DNA of 64,000 nucleotides from Streptomyces sp. R28 (GTDB taxonomy: Bacteria > Actinomycetota > Actinomycetes > Streptomycetales > Streptomycetaceae). Shown here one piece after another: positions 25,070 through 33,763 of this stretch (positions are counted from its first letter, which is position 1; each line of letters begins with the position of its first letter). The stretch covers positions 6,189,001-6,253,000 of the forward strand of contig NZ_CP163439.1 in the NCBI RefSeq assembly GCF_041052385.1, given 5' to 3'. The position numbers were made by a program, and so were the translations under genes. The notes under the pieces were generated by a model. That model was not told the origin of the DNA. It did not search any database and saw only the letters and a list, made by a program, of their open reading frames with translations.

Positions 25070-25983
25070 ACCAGCTCCCGGAGCTTGTGGAGAGAGACCT
25101 TCCGCCGGGCCGGCACCGACTCCTCAAGGAGCACCTGATGACCGAGATCCGGCAGGAACCGTCCGAAGCCCCCGTGCGCAGGCGTTTTCTGCGCACCGCC
25201 CTGGTCGTGGGCGCCGTCGCGGCCGTCACCGCCGTCGCCGTCACGCTCACCGTGCCGTCCGGCGCCCCGGCCCCGTCGGCCGCCTCCCCCGGGGCTGTGT
25301 CCCTGCTGGAGGACATCGCGCTCGCGGCCGAGCACAGTGACGTGCCGAAGGGCATCCGTGACGATCAGTTCGTGTACATCAAGAGCAGGGTCGGCTGGAG
25401 CGTGTACACGGAGGGCGAGCCCCCGAGGCTCGAACCGATCCATCAGCGCGAGGTCTGGCTGTCGGTGGACGGTACCCGCAAGGGCCTGCTGCGTGACGCC
25501 GACGCCGGGTTCGACGACGAACCGCTGGACGCGGAGACCCCCGGCATCCCGTCCAACACCAACTACCGCCACCTCCAGACCCTCCCGACCGACCCCGACA
25601 AGATGTACGACTGGCTGAACAGCGTCAGCGAGGGCAGCAGCAGCAAGGACGAGGCCAACTTCGTCCTCGTCGGCGACCTCGCCCGCGAGTCCCTGATGCC
25701 GCCCGCGCAGGCCGCCGCCCTCTACCGGGCCGCCGCCAAGATCTCCGGCGTCTTCGTGATCGACGACACGGTGGACGCGGCCGGCCGGCACGGGGTGGCG
25801 GTGGCGCGGGTGGACGACGGGGAGCGCAACGAACTGATCTTCGACAAGAAGACCAAGAAATTCCTCGGCGAGCGGTCGGTGGCCGTCGAGGACATGCAGG
25901 GGGGCTTCCATAAGGGCGACGTGACCGGCCGCACCGCGATCCTGGAGCGCACGGTCGTCGACAAGGCAGGTCAGCGCCGGTAA
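25066..25983 (+). CDS. CU044_5270 family protein, ECF partner
   Basis: This 305-residue protein has a cytoplasmic N-terminus, one transmembrane span (about residues 46-64, TALVVGAVAAVTAVAVTLTV) and an exported C-terminal domain ending in the pattern AAGRHGVAVARVDDGERNELIFDKKTKKFLGER typical of the CU044_5270 family. These proteins accompany ECF sigma factors and are thought to act as sensors or anti-sigma partners. Topology and coupling to the sigma gene support this. Confidence 0.85.
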   Translation: MNQLPELVERDLPPGRHRLLKEHLMTEIRQEPSEAPVRRRFLRTALVVGAVAAVTAVAVTLTVPSGAPAPSAASPGAVSLLEDIALAAEHSDVPKGIRDDQFVYIKSRVGWSVYTEGEPPRLEPIHQREVWLSVDGTRKGLLRDADAGFDDEPLDAETPGIPSNTNYRHLQTLPTDPDKMYDWLNSVSEGSSSKDEANFVLVGDLARESLMPPAQAAALYRAAAKISGVFVIDDTVDAAGRHGVAVARVDDGERNELIFDKKTKKFLGERSVAVEDMQGGFHKGDVTGRTAILERTVVDKAGQRR

Positions 25984-26021
25984 GGGGTGCATATCGTCCC
26001 CGGCGGGGTCAGGCTGGTGTC

Positions 26022-26426
26022 ATGACCGGTTCCGTAGAACAGGGCATCAGCCAGACCCACGGGAACACGCACATCCTGCACTTCCTGGTGCGGTTTCCCC
26101 GGCCGGTGGAGACGCTCTGGGCGGCGCTGACCACGCCGGAGGGGCTCGCGGCCTGGTTCACCTCCGCCGACGTCCTGGAACCCCGCCTCGGCGGTGCGGT
26201 CACGCTGCGTGACCTCGGGTCCGGGCGGGTCACCGCGTGGGACGTGGAGCGGGTCGCCGAGTACACGCTGGAGGGCGGCGGCCGGATCAGGTTCCATCTG
26301 GAGCGGGACGGGGACCGGGGCAGCGCCCTGCGCTTCACCCATGAGTTCCAGGGCGGGGTGGAGTCGGAACCGCGGTGGCGGGCGCGCTTCGAGCGGTTGC
26401 TCGACGTGCTCGAAGCGGGCGCGTGA
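26022..26426 (+). CDS. SRPBCC / AHSA1-type protein
   Basis: This 134-residue protein has the helix-grip START-like pattern (RFPRPVETLWAALTTPEGLAAWF, LGSGRVTAWDVERVAEYTLEGGGRIRFHLERD). Members bind hydrophobic ligands or stabilise Hsp90-type partners; no specific ligand is evident. It stands alone between the sigma operon and a convergent minus-strand cluster. Confidence 0.8.
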   Translation: MTGSVEQGISQTHGNTHILHFLVRFPRPVETLWAALTTPEGLAAWFTSADVLEPRLGGAVTLRDLGSGRVTAWDVERVAEYTLEGGGRIRFHLERDGDRGSALRFTHEFQGGVESEPRWRARFERLLDVLEAGA

Positions 26427-26489
26427 CGCCGGCGGCCACCGCGACCAGCGATCACCGGCACGGCCTGCGGCACCGGCGACCAAGTCGGG

Positions 26490-27863
26490 TTACGAAACGG
26501 TCGACATGATGATGTCCCGAAGCCGCTCCACATACAGCCGCATGTTCTTGTACGCGATGTCGGTGTCCGGGTAGCGGCAGGTGAACCACAGGCCCTCGTG
26601 GAGCCGGTTGAACCACACGTACACCTTGTCGCCGTACGCCACCCTGCCCAGTCCGTACGCCTTCAGGTCGGTCCACCGCGCCGAGCCGGGGACGTCCCGG
26701 CCGTCGAGGAACGAGACGACCGAGTACAGGTCGGGCGACGTCGGGCGGAAGTCCGGGCCGAGCAGGTCCAGGACCCGGGCGAGCGGGACGCGGGCCAGCG
26801 GCCGGTTGGTCCGCAACTCGGCGCGCACGGCTTTCAGGGCACTGGTGAAGTCGGGTGCGGCCGCCACGGGAACCTCGATCGGCGCGGCGCCGACGAACCA
26901 GCCCACCGAGTCCGACCACTCGGCCCTGTCCCGGGTGTGGAACGGCACGACCGTGCGGTAGACGGGCTCCTTGCCGATCTCGTGCACAACCAGGCTCGTG
27001 GCGGCCAGAACGCCGACCTGGCTTCCGCCGTAGGGACGGCAGTACGCCTCGAACGCCGCGGCGGCGTCGGCGTCCACGATCATCTCGCGCATGAGTTTCT
27101 GGGTGTGCAGGCCGCCGGGATCGATGCCCAGTTCGACGGGGAAGTTCGGCAGCTGTCCGTCGCAGCGGTCGATGAACTCCCGCCAGCGAGCGACGATCGC
27201 ATGGTCGTCGGCGATCCGGTCCGCCTTCTCCCGCTCGATCTCGCAGAAGTCGACGTAACTGGCGACCGGCGGCTCCTCCACCGGGCGGCCCTCGACGGCT
27301 GCCGCGTAGAGATCGTGGATCTCGGCGGGGATGCGCATGATGGAGTAGCCGTCGACGTTGCTGTGATCGAAAGCCATGTACACGCTGGTGCAGTCGTCCC
27401 GGACCACCGCCGCGTAGATGAAGTTCGGCCAGCGAAGCGCGTACGCCGCGGCGTCGAAGCGGTCCTGGAGGTGCTGGACCAGCTCCGCCGCGTCGGGGAA
27501 GTCGCCGACCACCTCGCGCTGGAGCGACACGGTCTCGGCGTCGACCGTGAACCGGTGCAGGTCGCCGCCGGTCCAGCGGAAGCCGCTGCGCAGCGTCTCG
27601 TGCCGGAGTGTCCAGCCGTGCAGCGCCTCCTGCAGTGCGTCGAGATCGACCCGGCCCGGGACGTCGAACGCCGCGCCGAGCCAGGTCGGCAGGAACAGGC
27701 CGTCCTCACACACGGAGTGGACCGTTTTGAGATGGGACTCCTGGACGTACGCCGGCGGCCTGGAGTCCGTCGGCAGGCCCGTCGCCGTCGCCACCGTCGC
27801 CGGACTGAGCGTCCACTCGACGAGACGTCCGGGCCGGACCTCGCAGCGCTGGATGTCAGTCAT
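26490..27863 (-). CDS. Stand-alone condensation-domain acyltransferase-like protein
   Basis: This 457-residue protein has the chloramphenicol-acetyltransferase/NRPS condensation fold. The active motif reads D166-H167-S-N-V-D171-G172: the second, catalytic His and the DG are kept, while the first His of HHxxxDG is Asp. The C-terminal floor-loop region (SVVSFLDGRDVPG) is also present. Such free-standing C domains join an amine or alcohol to a carrier-bound or CoA acyl group, as in PapA-type enzymes. The ATG at 27863 was chosen with a GGAG 12 bases upstream. It lies downstream of an oxygenase, a deaminase and a transglutaminase-like gene on the same strand. Confidence 0.8.
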   Translation of the reverse strand: MTDIQRCEVRPGRLVEWTLSPATVATATGLPTDSRPPAYVQESHLKTVHSVCEDGLFLPTWLGAAFDVPGRVDLDALQEALHGWTLRHETLRSGFRWTGGDLHRFTVDAETVSLQREVVGDFPDAAELVQHLQDRFDAAAYALRWPNFIYAAVVRDDCTSVYMAFDHSNVDGYSIMRIPAEIHDLYAAAVEGRPVEEPPVASYVDFCEIEREKADRIADDHAIVARWREFIDRCDGQLPNFPVELGIDPGGLHTQKLMREMIVDADAAAAFEAYCRPYGGSQVGVLAATSLVVHEIGKEPVYRTVVPFHTRDRAEWSDSVGWFVGAAPIEVPVAAAPDFTSALKAVRAELRTNRPLARVPLARVLDLLGPDFRPTSPDLYSVVSFLDGRDVPGSARWTDLKAYGLGRVAYGDKVYVWFNRLHEGLWFTCRYPDTDIAYKNMRLYVERLRDIIMSTVS

Positions 27864-27957
27864 TCGCACAGGCGGCTCCATTCGGGGCGGGGGACACACC
27901 CAAACGGGTGGTATCTCGCCCAACGAGGCAACCCTTTCTCAGAAACGGCCGCCGCGA

Positions 27958-28941
27958 TCAGCCGACGGTGATCGAGTCCAGCTTCTCCCGCAGATACACA
28001 TGCGAGTCGACGGGCTCGTAGGCCACCCGCCCCACCGGTGCGGGGACGGACTCGACGAGCGTTCCGGGCGTGCACTCACCGAAGTAGACGAGGGACATCA
28101 GCTCCTCGGCGGGAGCGTCGGCGGGTGGCGGCAGTACCCGGTGACGGCCCGACCGCCAGCGGTCACCGGTCCAACGCGCCATCAGGTCCCCGATGTTGAT
28201 CGTGAAGGCATCCGGGTCGTACGGCGCGTCCTCCCATCCGCCCTCGTCCGTGTAGACCTGCAGCCCGCCCTTGCCGGCCTGCCGGTCGAGGATCGTCACC
28301 GTCCCGAAGTCGGTGTGCGGCCCGATACGGAACTGGCCCGGCGCCGGCTCCCCGACGACGTCCGTACCCGGATACCAGTTGACGTTGAAGCCGTACGTCG
28401 GATGGTCCATGTGCCGGGAGAAGAAGTCGGGTTCGAGGCCGAGGGCCTCGCCGAGCAGGGAGAGGAGCTGCTTCTCCAGCTCGCCCATCCGCTCCAGGTA
28501 CTCCTCGCACAGCGACCGGAGTTCGGGCACCTCCGCGGGCCACACGTTGGGCGCGTACCACTCGGCGTTGACGACCGGATCGTCGAAGGGCTCGTGGGTC
28601 GCGAAGGTCAGCGACTCCTTGAGGTCCGGCGGGGTCTCGGTGCCCTCCGCGTACCCGTTGGCCTCCGCGCCCGGCCCGAGCCAGCCGCGCCCGCCGACCT
28701 TCGCCTCGTAACGCTGCTTGACCTCGGCGGGGAGCACGAAGAAGGTACGGGCCGCCGCCCGGATCCGCGCGCGCAGCGCCGGGTCCACCCCGTGCCCGGT
28801 GACCAGGAGGAACCCGGCGGTCCGCAGGGCCTCGTCGACGGTGCGGGCGATCGTCCTGCGCGCCTGGCCGTCACCTTCGAGCCAGGGCTCGAGGTCGATC
28901 GTGGGGATGCGGGGCATGCGCTTCGTGCGTGGCTTACTCAC
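27958..28941 (-). CDS. 2-oxoglutarate/Fe(II)-type oxygenase (IPNS-like)
   Basis: This 327-residue protein of the isopenicillin-N-synthase-like superfamily has iron ligands H209 and D211 (HTDFG) and H267 (SGRHRVL). The N-terminal DIOX_N segment (GFLLVTGHGVDPAL) is intact. The RxS motif that usually binds the 2-oxoglutarate carboxylate is not visible; the equivalent reads ELMS, so co-substrate use may differ. The GTG start overlaps the end of the deaminase gene, indicating one operon. Confidence 0.88.
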   Translation of the reverse strand: MSKPRTKRMPRIPTIDLEPWLEGDGQARRTIARTVDEALRTAGFLLVTGHGVDPALRARIRAAARTFFVLPAEVKQRYEAKVGGRGWLGPGAEANGYAEGTETPPDLKESLTFATHEPFDDPVVNAEWYAPNVWPAEVPELRSLCEEYLERMGELEKQLLSLLGEALGLEPDFFSRHMDHPTYGFNVNWYPGTDVVGEPAPGQFRIGPHTDFGTVTILDRQAGKGGLQVYTDEGGWEDAPYDPDAFTINIGDLMARWTGDRWRSGRHRVLPPPADAPAEELMSLVYFGECTPGTLVESVPAPVGRVAYEPVDSHVYLREKLDSITVG

Positions 28942-29392
28942 CGATGTCCTCGTTCCACAGTGCCGGATGGTTCTTGATGAAGTCGCGCATCATCCCGATG
29001 CACCCGGGATCGTCCAGGAGCACGATCTCCACACCGTGCTCGGCCAGCCAGTCGTGCCCGCCGTGAAAGGTGACCGCCTCGCCGATCACCACCCGGGAGA
29101 TCCCGAACTGCCGGACCAGGCCGGAGCAGTACCAGCACGGCGAGAGCGTGGTCACCATGGTCGCGCCGCGATACGACCGCTGCCGCCCCGCTGCCCGGAA
29201 GGCGGCCGTCTCCGCGTGCATGGACGGGTCGCCGTCCTGGACACGCCGGTTGTGCCCACGCCCGAGCAGCGTGCCGTCGGCTCCGTAGAGCGCGGCCCCG
29301 ATCGGGACGCCCCCTTCGCCGAGCCCGGCACGGGCCTCCTCGACGGCGGTGGCGAGCCACGCCCGGGCGGTCGCCTGATCCAAGAGCTGCAT
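28934..29392 (-). CDS. Cytosine/nucleoside deaminase family protein
   Basis: This 152-residue zinc enzyme has HAE (59-61; zinc His and proton-shuttle Glu) and PCxxC (SPCWYCSG, Cys86 and Cys89). The C-terminal part (FHGGHDWLAEHGVEIVLLDDP) resembles yeast-type cytosine deaminase more than tRNA deaminases. The ATG at 29392 has AGGAG upstream. It may serve pyrimidine salvage, or a biosynthetic step in the minus-strand gene set. Confidence 0.87.
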   Translation of the reverse strand: MQLLDQATARAWLATAVEEARAGLGEGGVPIGAALYGADGTLLGRGHNRRVQDGDPSMHAETAAFRAAGRQRSYRGATMVTTLSPCWYCSGLVRQFGISRVVIGEAVTFHGGHDWLAEHGVEIVLLDDPGCIGMMRDFIKNHPALWNEDIGE

Positions 29393-29458
29393 GCCTCTCA
29401 CTCTCCTGTGGTCGAAACGCGAGGGCAACGTGCGCGGAGTACGGCCGCGGACGGTGGA

Positions 29459-30361
29459 TCAGCGCAGGGTGACGAGGCTCGGGCCGTTGAAGGGGGCGTA
29501 GCAGGTCACCGTCCGAGGGGTGCGCAGGGTGTCGTCCTCGGTGAACAACTGCCGTGCCGCCACGAAGGACACCTCGCCGCTGACGACCGGGGCGACACGG
29601 TCGTAGAACGCACGCGACGACTCCGGCAGCGGCCGGCCGGGCTCCCCCTCGTCCTCGCCCCATACGTCCCACAGCAGCGTCTCGACCTTGTTGAGCGCGG
29701 CGAGGTCGAGGCGGATGTTGCCCGCCACGAACCGCTCTCCCCAGAACGGGCCCTCCTCCGGCGCGTGGAGTCCAAAGGTCCGTTGGTCCGCGTCGCCCGC
29801 CCGGATGGCCTGCCACGCCTCGCCCGCGACCAGGAAACGGTCGCGGGGGACGTCCATCGGGTCGAAGTCCGCGTTCCAGTTACCGGTGATCACCGGGTCG
29901 GCGAGCTGGGCGTCGGCGAGCAGCCAGGCGCCCCGCTTCTCGTCCCAGTACTCGGTGACGACGTGGTCGTAGTGGAAGCCGGTGGTGCCGAAGTAGTCGG
30001 CGAAGCCGGACCGTACGCGGGCCGGGACGCCCTGGCCGCGGAGGAACGAGCAGTGCAGCAGCGCGAAGTCACGACAGGTCCCGACGAACCGGTCGCCGGG
30101 CTCGCGCCGTTGGGCGAGCGGGGCGTCGTCGCGCTCGACGATGATCCGCAGGATGTCGTCGATGTAGCGGGTCTCGGCGTCGTTGTGCAGCCGGTCGGTC
30201 GGATGCGCGTGACCGAACAGCTCGCCCTCGACGCGATGGATCAGCACGTCACGTGCGATGCGGGCGAGTCGGGAGGGGGCTTCGGGGAGATCCGCGTACA
30301 GGTGAGCGAGTTCACCGGGGTCGGAGAACGTGCTGTGGGTGGCGTAATGGGCGAGGGACAC
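29459..30361 (-). CDS. Transglutaminase-like cysteine protease-fold protein
   Basis: This 300-residue protein has a transglutaminase-like core with C96 (GTCRDFALLHC), H133 (FHYDHVV) and D150 (WLLADAQLADP) in the right order and spacing. There is no signal peptide, so it is cytoplasmic. It is the first gene of the minus-strand set running to the condensation-domain gene (67-base gap to the deaminase). The physiological reaction is unknown; the family includes peptidases and amide-forming enzymes. Confidence 0.85.
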   Translation of the reverse strand: MSLAHYATHSTFSDPGELAHLYADLPEAPSRLARIARDVLIHRVEGELFGHAHPTDRLHNDAETRYIDDILRIIVERDDAPLAQRREPGDRFVGTCRDFALLHCSFLRGQGVPARVRSGFADYFGTTGFHYDHVVTEYWDEKRGAWLLADAQLADPVITGNWNADFDPMDVPRDRFLVAGEAWQAIRAGDADQRTFGLHAPEEGPFWGERFVAGNIRLDLAALNKVETLLWDVWGEDEGEPGRPLPESSRAFYDRVAPVVSGEVSFVAARQLFTEDDTLRTPRTVTCYAPFNGPSLVTLR

Positions 30362-30501
30362 GAGTGGCCTCCCGAGCCGTCATCGACCACGTGTTCGATG
30401 ACGGGTCGCTGCGCTTCACCGTGCCAAAATTCGCCGCGCCTTGTCCAGACGGCGTGGTGGCGGTGACCGCCCGCCCCCGCGACACCGCGCAGGCCCCGCG
30501 C

Positions 30502-30570
30502 TCACCAGATGACTTTGTCGCCGTACTCGCAAGCGATCGGGCCGGTCGGTCCGGCGGGAGCGGTCGTCAT
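30502..30570 (-). CDS. Candidate 22-residue peptide gene
   Basis: A short frame ATG...TGA on the minus strand lies between the PLDc_N gene and the transglutaminase-like gene. The peptide starts MTTAPAGPTG and ends CEYGDKVIW, with one Cys and aromatic residues near the C-terminus and GC-rich third positions. The ribosome site is weak. It could be a small peptide substrate of the downstream enzymes or a chance frame. Confidence 0.35.
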   Translation of the reverse strand: MTTAPAGPTGPIACEYGDKVIW

Positions 30571-30619
30571 GCGAGCCAAGTGTCCGGCCCGGCGCCCTGG
30601 CCTGAACGGTGGCTGGCTG

Positions 30620-30952
30620 TCAGGGCTCGTCGTGCTTCGGCCCGTCGTCCTTCTTCTTGTCCCTCTTGTCGTCGTCCTCGTCCAGGGACTTCAGGAACTC
30701 GGGGTTGTCGTCGGGGGCGACCCACTGTTGGCGCTGACGGTCCCGGACTCCGGCCCAGCCGTCGGCGGCCGGGCTGCGCTTCTTGCCCGCGATCAGCCAG
30801 GAGATCGAGCCGACGAGCGGGAAGAGCAGGACGAGGATCGCCCACAGCGGCTTGGGCATGTGGCGGATGTCGTCCTCCTTCGTGCTGATGCAGTCGATGA
30901 ACGCGTACACGCTCAGTGCCAGTGGCACGAGGAACATCAGCACCCGGAGCAT
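30620..30952 (-). CDS. PLDc_N-domain membrane protein
   Basis: This 110-residue protein has two transmembrane segments separated by a cytoplasmic-type loop ([13 protein letters not shown] ... [25 protein letters not shown]), the phospholipase-D-nuclease N-terminal domain pattern. A strongly charged Asp/Lys-rich tail ([14 protein letters not shown]) follows. It is a small actinobacterial membrane protein of unknown function, divergent from the ubiD-type gene. Confidence 0.8.
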   Translation of the reverse strand: MLRVLMFLVPLALSVYAFIDCISTKEDDIRHMPKPLWAILVLLFPLVGSISWLIAGKKRSPAADGWAGVRDRQRQQWVAPDDNPEFLKSLDEDDDKRDKKKDDGPKHDEP

Positions 30953-31040
30953 GGGGCCTCTCCAGCGAAACGGTCGTCGGGACCGGAGGCACGCCCCCCG
31001 GGTTCAGGGTCAGGGTAGCCGCTCGGGGATACTTGGCCCC

Positions 31041-32498
31041 ATGGCTTACGACGATCTTCGTTCCCTGCTCAGGGCGCTGGAGCGCGAAGGCGACCTCAAG
31101 CGCGTCAAGGCTGAGGTCGATCCGTATCTGGAGGTCGGGGAGATCGTCGACCGCGTACAGAAGTCCGGCGGTCCCGCGCTGCTCTTCGAGAACGTGAAGG
31201 GGTCGTCGATGCCCCTCGCGATGAACGTCTTCGGGACCGACCGGCGGCTGCTCAAGGCCCTGGGCCTGAAGTCGTACGGCGACATCTCCGACAAGATCGG
31301 CGGACTGCTCAAGCCCGAGCTGCCGCACGGGTTCGTCGGGGTCCGCGAGGCCTTCGGGAAGCTCGGCGCCATGACGCACGTACCGCCGAAGAAGGTGAAG
31401 TCGGACAGCGCGCCGGTGCAGGAGGTCGTGCTGCACGGCGACGAGGTCGACCTCGACCGGCTGCCGGCGCTGTTCACCTGGCCCAAGGACGGCGGCTCCT
31501 TCTTCAACCTGGGGCTCACGCACACCAAGGACCCGGAGAGCGGCGTACGGAATCTCGGCCTGTACCGGCTGCAGCGCCACGACAAGCGCACGATCGGCAT
31601 GCACTGGCAGATCCACAAGGACAGCCGTAACCACTACCAGGTGGCGGCGAGGAGGGGAGAGCGGCTGCCGGTCGCCATCGCCTTCGGGTGCCCGCCCGCC
31701 GTGACCTACGCCTCCACCGCGCCGCTCCCCGGTGACATCGACGAGTACCTGTTCGCGGGGTTCGTCGCGGGCAAGCGGATCGAGATGGTGGACTGCAAGA
31801 CGGTGCCGTTGCAGGTGCCGGCGCAGGCGGAGGTCGTGCTGGAGGGGTGGCTCGAGCCCGGCGAGATGCTGCCGGAAGGTCCCTTCGGCGACCACACCGG
31901 TTTCTACACGCCGCAGGAGCCGTTCCCGGCTCTCAAGATCGACTGCGTGACGATGCGCCGCCGCCCGCTGCTCCAGTCGATCGTCGTGGGCAGGCCGCCG
32001 ACGGAGGACGGACCGCTCGGCCGTGCGACGGAACGCTTCTTCCTCCCCCTGCTGAAGATCATCGTCCCGGACATCGTGGACTACCACCTGCCGGAATCCG
32101 GCGGCTTCCACAACTGCGCGATCGTCTCGATCGACAAGAAATACCCCAAGCACGCCCAGAAGACGATGCACGCGATCTGGGGCGCGCACATGATGTCCCT
32201 GACCAAGCTGATCGTGGTCGTCGACTCCGACTGCGACGTCCACGACCTGCACGAGGTCTCCTGGCGGGCGCTCGGCAACACCGACTACGCCCGCGACCTC
32301 ACGGTCGTCGAAGGCCCCGTCGACCATCTCGACCACGCCTCCTACCAGCAGTTCTGGGGCGGCAAGGCGGGGATCGACGCGACGAAGAAGTGGCCCGAGG
32401 AGGGCTACACGCGCGACGGCGGCTGGCCCGACATGGTGGAGTCGGACCCCGAGACGGCGGCGAAGGTCGACCGCCGTTGGAAGGAGTACGGCCTGTGA
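31041..32498 (+). CDS. UbiD-family decarboxylase (menaquinone, futalosine route)
   Basis: This 485-residue protein has typical UbiD sequence: FENVKGSSMPLAMNVFGT, GMHWQIHKDSRNHYQVA, and the prFMN/metal site E-x-P-x-G-x(n)-G-x-Y (PEGPFGDHTGFYTP). It needs prenylated FMN made by the UbiX-type enzyme at 34474. Together with the coupled UbiA-type gene it belongs to the late futalosine menaquinone pathway of Streptomyces. A GATACT -10-like box ends 7 bases before the ATG and there is no Shine-Dalgarno sequence, so translation is probably leaderless. Confidence 0.93.
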   Translation: MAYDDLRSLLRALEREGDLKRVKAEVDPYLEVGEIVDRVQKSGGPALLFENVKGSSMPLAMNVFGTDRRLLKALGLKSYGDISDKIGGLLKPELPHGFVGVREAFGKLGAMTHVPPKKVKSDSAPVQEVVLHGDEVDLDRLPALFTWPKDGGSFFNLGLTHTKDPESGVRNLGLYRLQRHDKRTIGMHWQIHKDSRNHYQVAARRGERLPVAIAFGCPPAVTYASTAPLPGDIDEYLFAGFVAGKRIEMVDCKTVPLQVPAQAEVVLEGWLEPGEMLPEGPFGDHTGFYTPQEPFPALKIDCVTMRRRPLLQSIVVGRPPTEDGPLGRATERFFLPLLKIIVPDIVDYHLPESGGFHNCAIVSIDKKYPKHAQKTMHAIWGAHMMSLTKLIVVVDSDCDVHDLHEVSWRALGNTDYARDLTVVEGPVDHLDHASYQQFWGGKAGIDATKKWPEEGYTRDGGWPDMVESDPETAAKVDRRWKEYGL

Positions 32499-33397
32499 GC
32501 AGCGCCTCCGCCGCGATTCCGCAGCCAGGACGCACGAAGGCGTTCCTCCGCCTCGTCATGATCGAGCACTCGGTGTTCGCGCTGCCCTTCGCGTACATCG
32601 CCGCGCTCACCGCGATGTTCCAGCTGGACAAGAACATCCACTGGGGGCGGCTGCTGCTGGTCACCATCTGCATGGTGGGCCTGCGGACCTTCGCCATGGC
32701 GGTGAACCGGATCATCGACCGCGAGATCGACGCGCGGAACCCGCGAACGGCGCACCGCGAGCTGGTGACCGGCGCGATGTCGGTCCGCCACGCCTGGACG
32801 GGCGCCCTCATCGCCCTGGTGATCTTCCTGGGCTCGGCGGCCCTGCTGAACCCCCTGTGCCTGGCGCTGGCCCCCATCGCGGTGATCCCGATGGTGGTCT
32901 ACCCCTACGGCAAACGGTTCACGAACTTTCCCCAGGCCATCCTCGGCCTCGCCCAGGCGATGGGCCCGGTCGGCGGCTGGCTGGCCATCACCGGCACCTG
33001 GTCCTGGGACGCGGTGATCCTCGGTCTCGCCGTCGGCATCTGGATCGGCGGCTTCGACCTGATCTACGCCTGCCAGGACGTCGAGGCCGACCGCGAGACC
33101 GGCGTCATGTCGGTGCCGGCCCGCTTCGGTATCCCGGCGGCGATCTGGGGAGCACGGGTCTGCCACACGATCACGACGGCCCTGTTCGTCTGGTACGCAC
33201 TCACCACGGGCGCGGGCGCGTTCTTCTGGCTGGGCCTGCTGATCGTGGCCGGCGCGTTCGTGTACGAGCACTCCATCGTCCGCCCGCACGACCTGTCCCG
33301 CCTGAACCGGGCGTTCTTCAGCGTCAACGGGTTCATCGGGATTGCCCTGTTCGTGTGTGCGCTGATGGATCTTGTGGTTCGGGGGCTGACCGTCTGA
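32495..33397 (+). CDS. mqnP: UbiA-type prenyltransferase (MqnP)
   Basis: This 300-residue integral membrane protein has about eight spans and the two Asp-rich prenyl-diphosphate sites, NRIIDREIDARN and DVEADRETG. It transfers a polyprenyl chain to the futalosine-derived naphthoate. The GTG start overlaps the ubiD stop by GTGA, so the two are made together. The length is normal for the family. Confidence 0.92.
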   Translation: MSSASAAIPQPGRTKAFLRLVMIEHSVFALPFAYIAALTAMFQLDKNIHWGRLLLVTICMVGLRTFAMAVNRIIDREIDARNPRTAHRELVTGAMSVRHAWTGALIALVIFLGSAALLNPLCLALAPIAVIPMVVYPYGKRFTNFPQAILGLAQAMGPVGGWLAITGTWSWDAVILGLAVGIWIGGFDLIYACQDVEADRETGVMSVPARFGIPAAIWGARVCHTITTALFVWYALTTGAGAFFWLGLLIVAGAFVYEHSIVRPHDLSRLNRAFFSVNGFIGIALFVCALMDLVVRGLTV

Positions 33398-33441
33398 CCA
33401 CGGTGCGGCTTGCCATCGAGTGCAGAGAGAGGCAGGCCGAC

Positions 33442-33763
33442 GTGACCATCTCGGGCAGCGACCGCCCGCACTCGCAGCTCGCCCGGTACGAGGACATGTT
33501 CCGCGGATACCGGATGGAGGTTGTCGAGGGCAACATCGTGATGAGTCCGCTCAGGCCGTTCCACAACGAGACCATCGTGCGGCTGTGGATGCAGCTGGAA
33601 GCTGGCCCACCTCGTCACGCTCTGGAATCCCGGCCCCGACGACTACCGCGGACGGGACACGATTCCTTACGACGGCAAGGTGACCGTGGAGACCAGGATC
33701 GGACGCCTCACGGTCGATACAAGCCGCCTTCCTGTGGACCCTGACTCGCCCGGCGCCTCCTGA
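33442..33763 (+). pseudogene. Uma2-family (DUF820) endonuclease remnant
   Basis: The frame from GTG 33442 encodes the N-terminal part of a Uma2 protein (YRMEVVEGNIVMSPLRPFHN...W). A different frame, entered near 33605, encodes its C-terminus (HLVTLWNPGPDDYRGRD, then VTVETRIGRLTVDTSRLP) and stops at 33763. The catalytic middle (about 80-90 residues) is missing, so an internal deletion plus frame change inactivated the gene. Its 3' end overlaps the convergent rhomboid gene. Confidence 0.8.
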
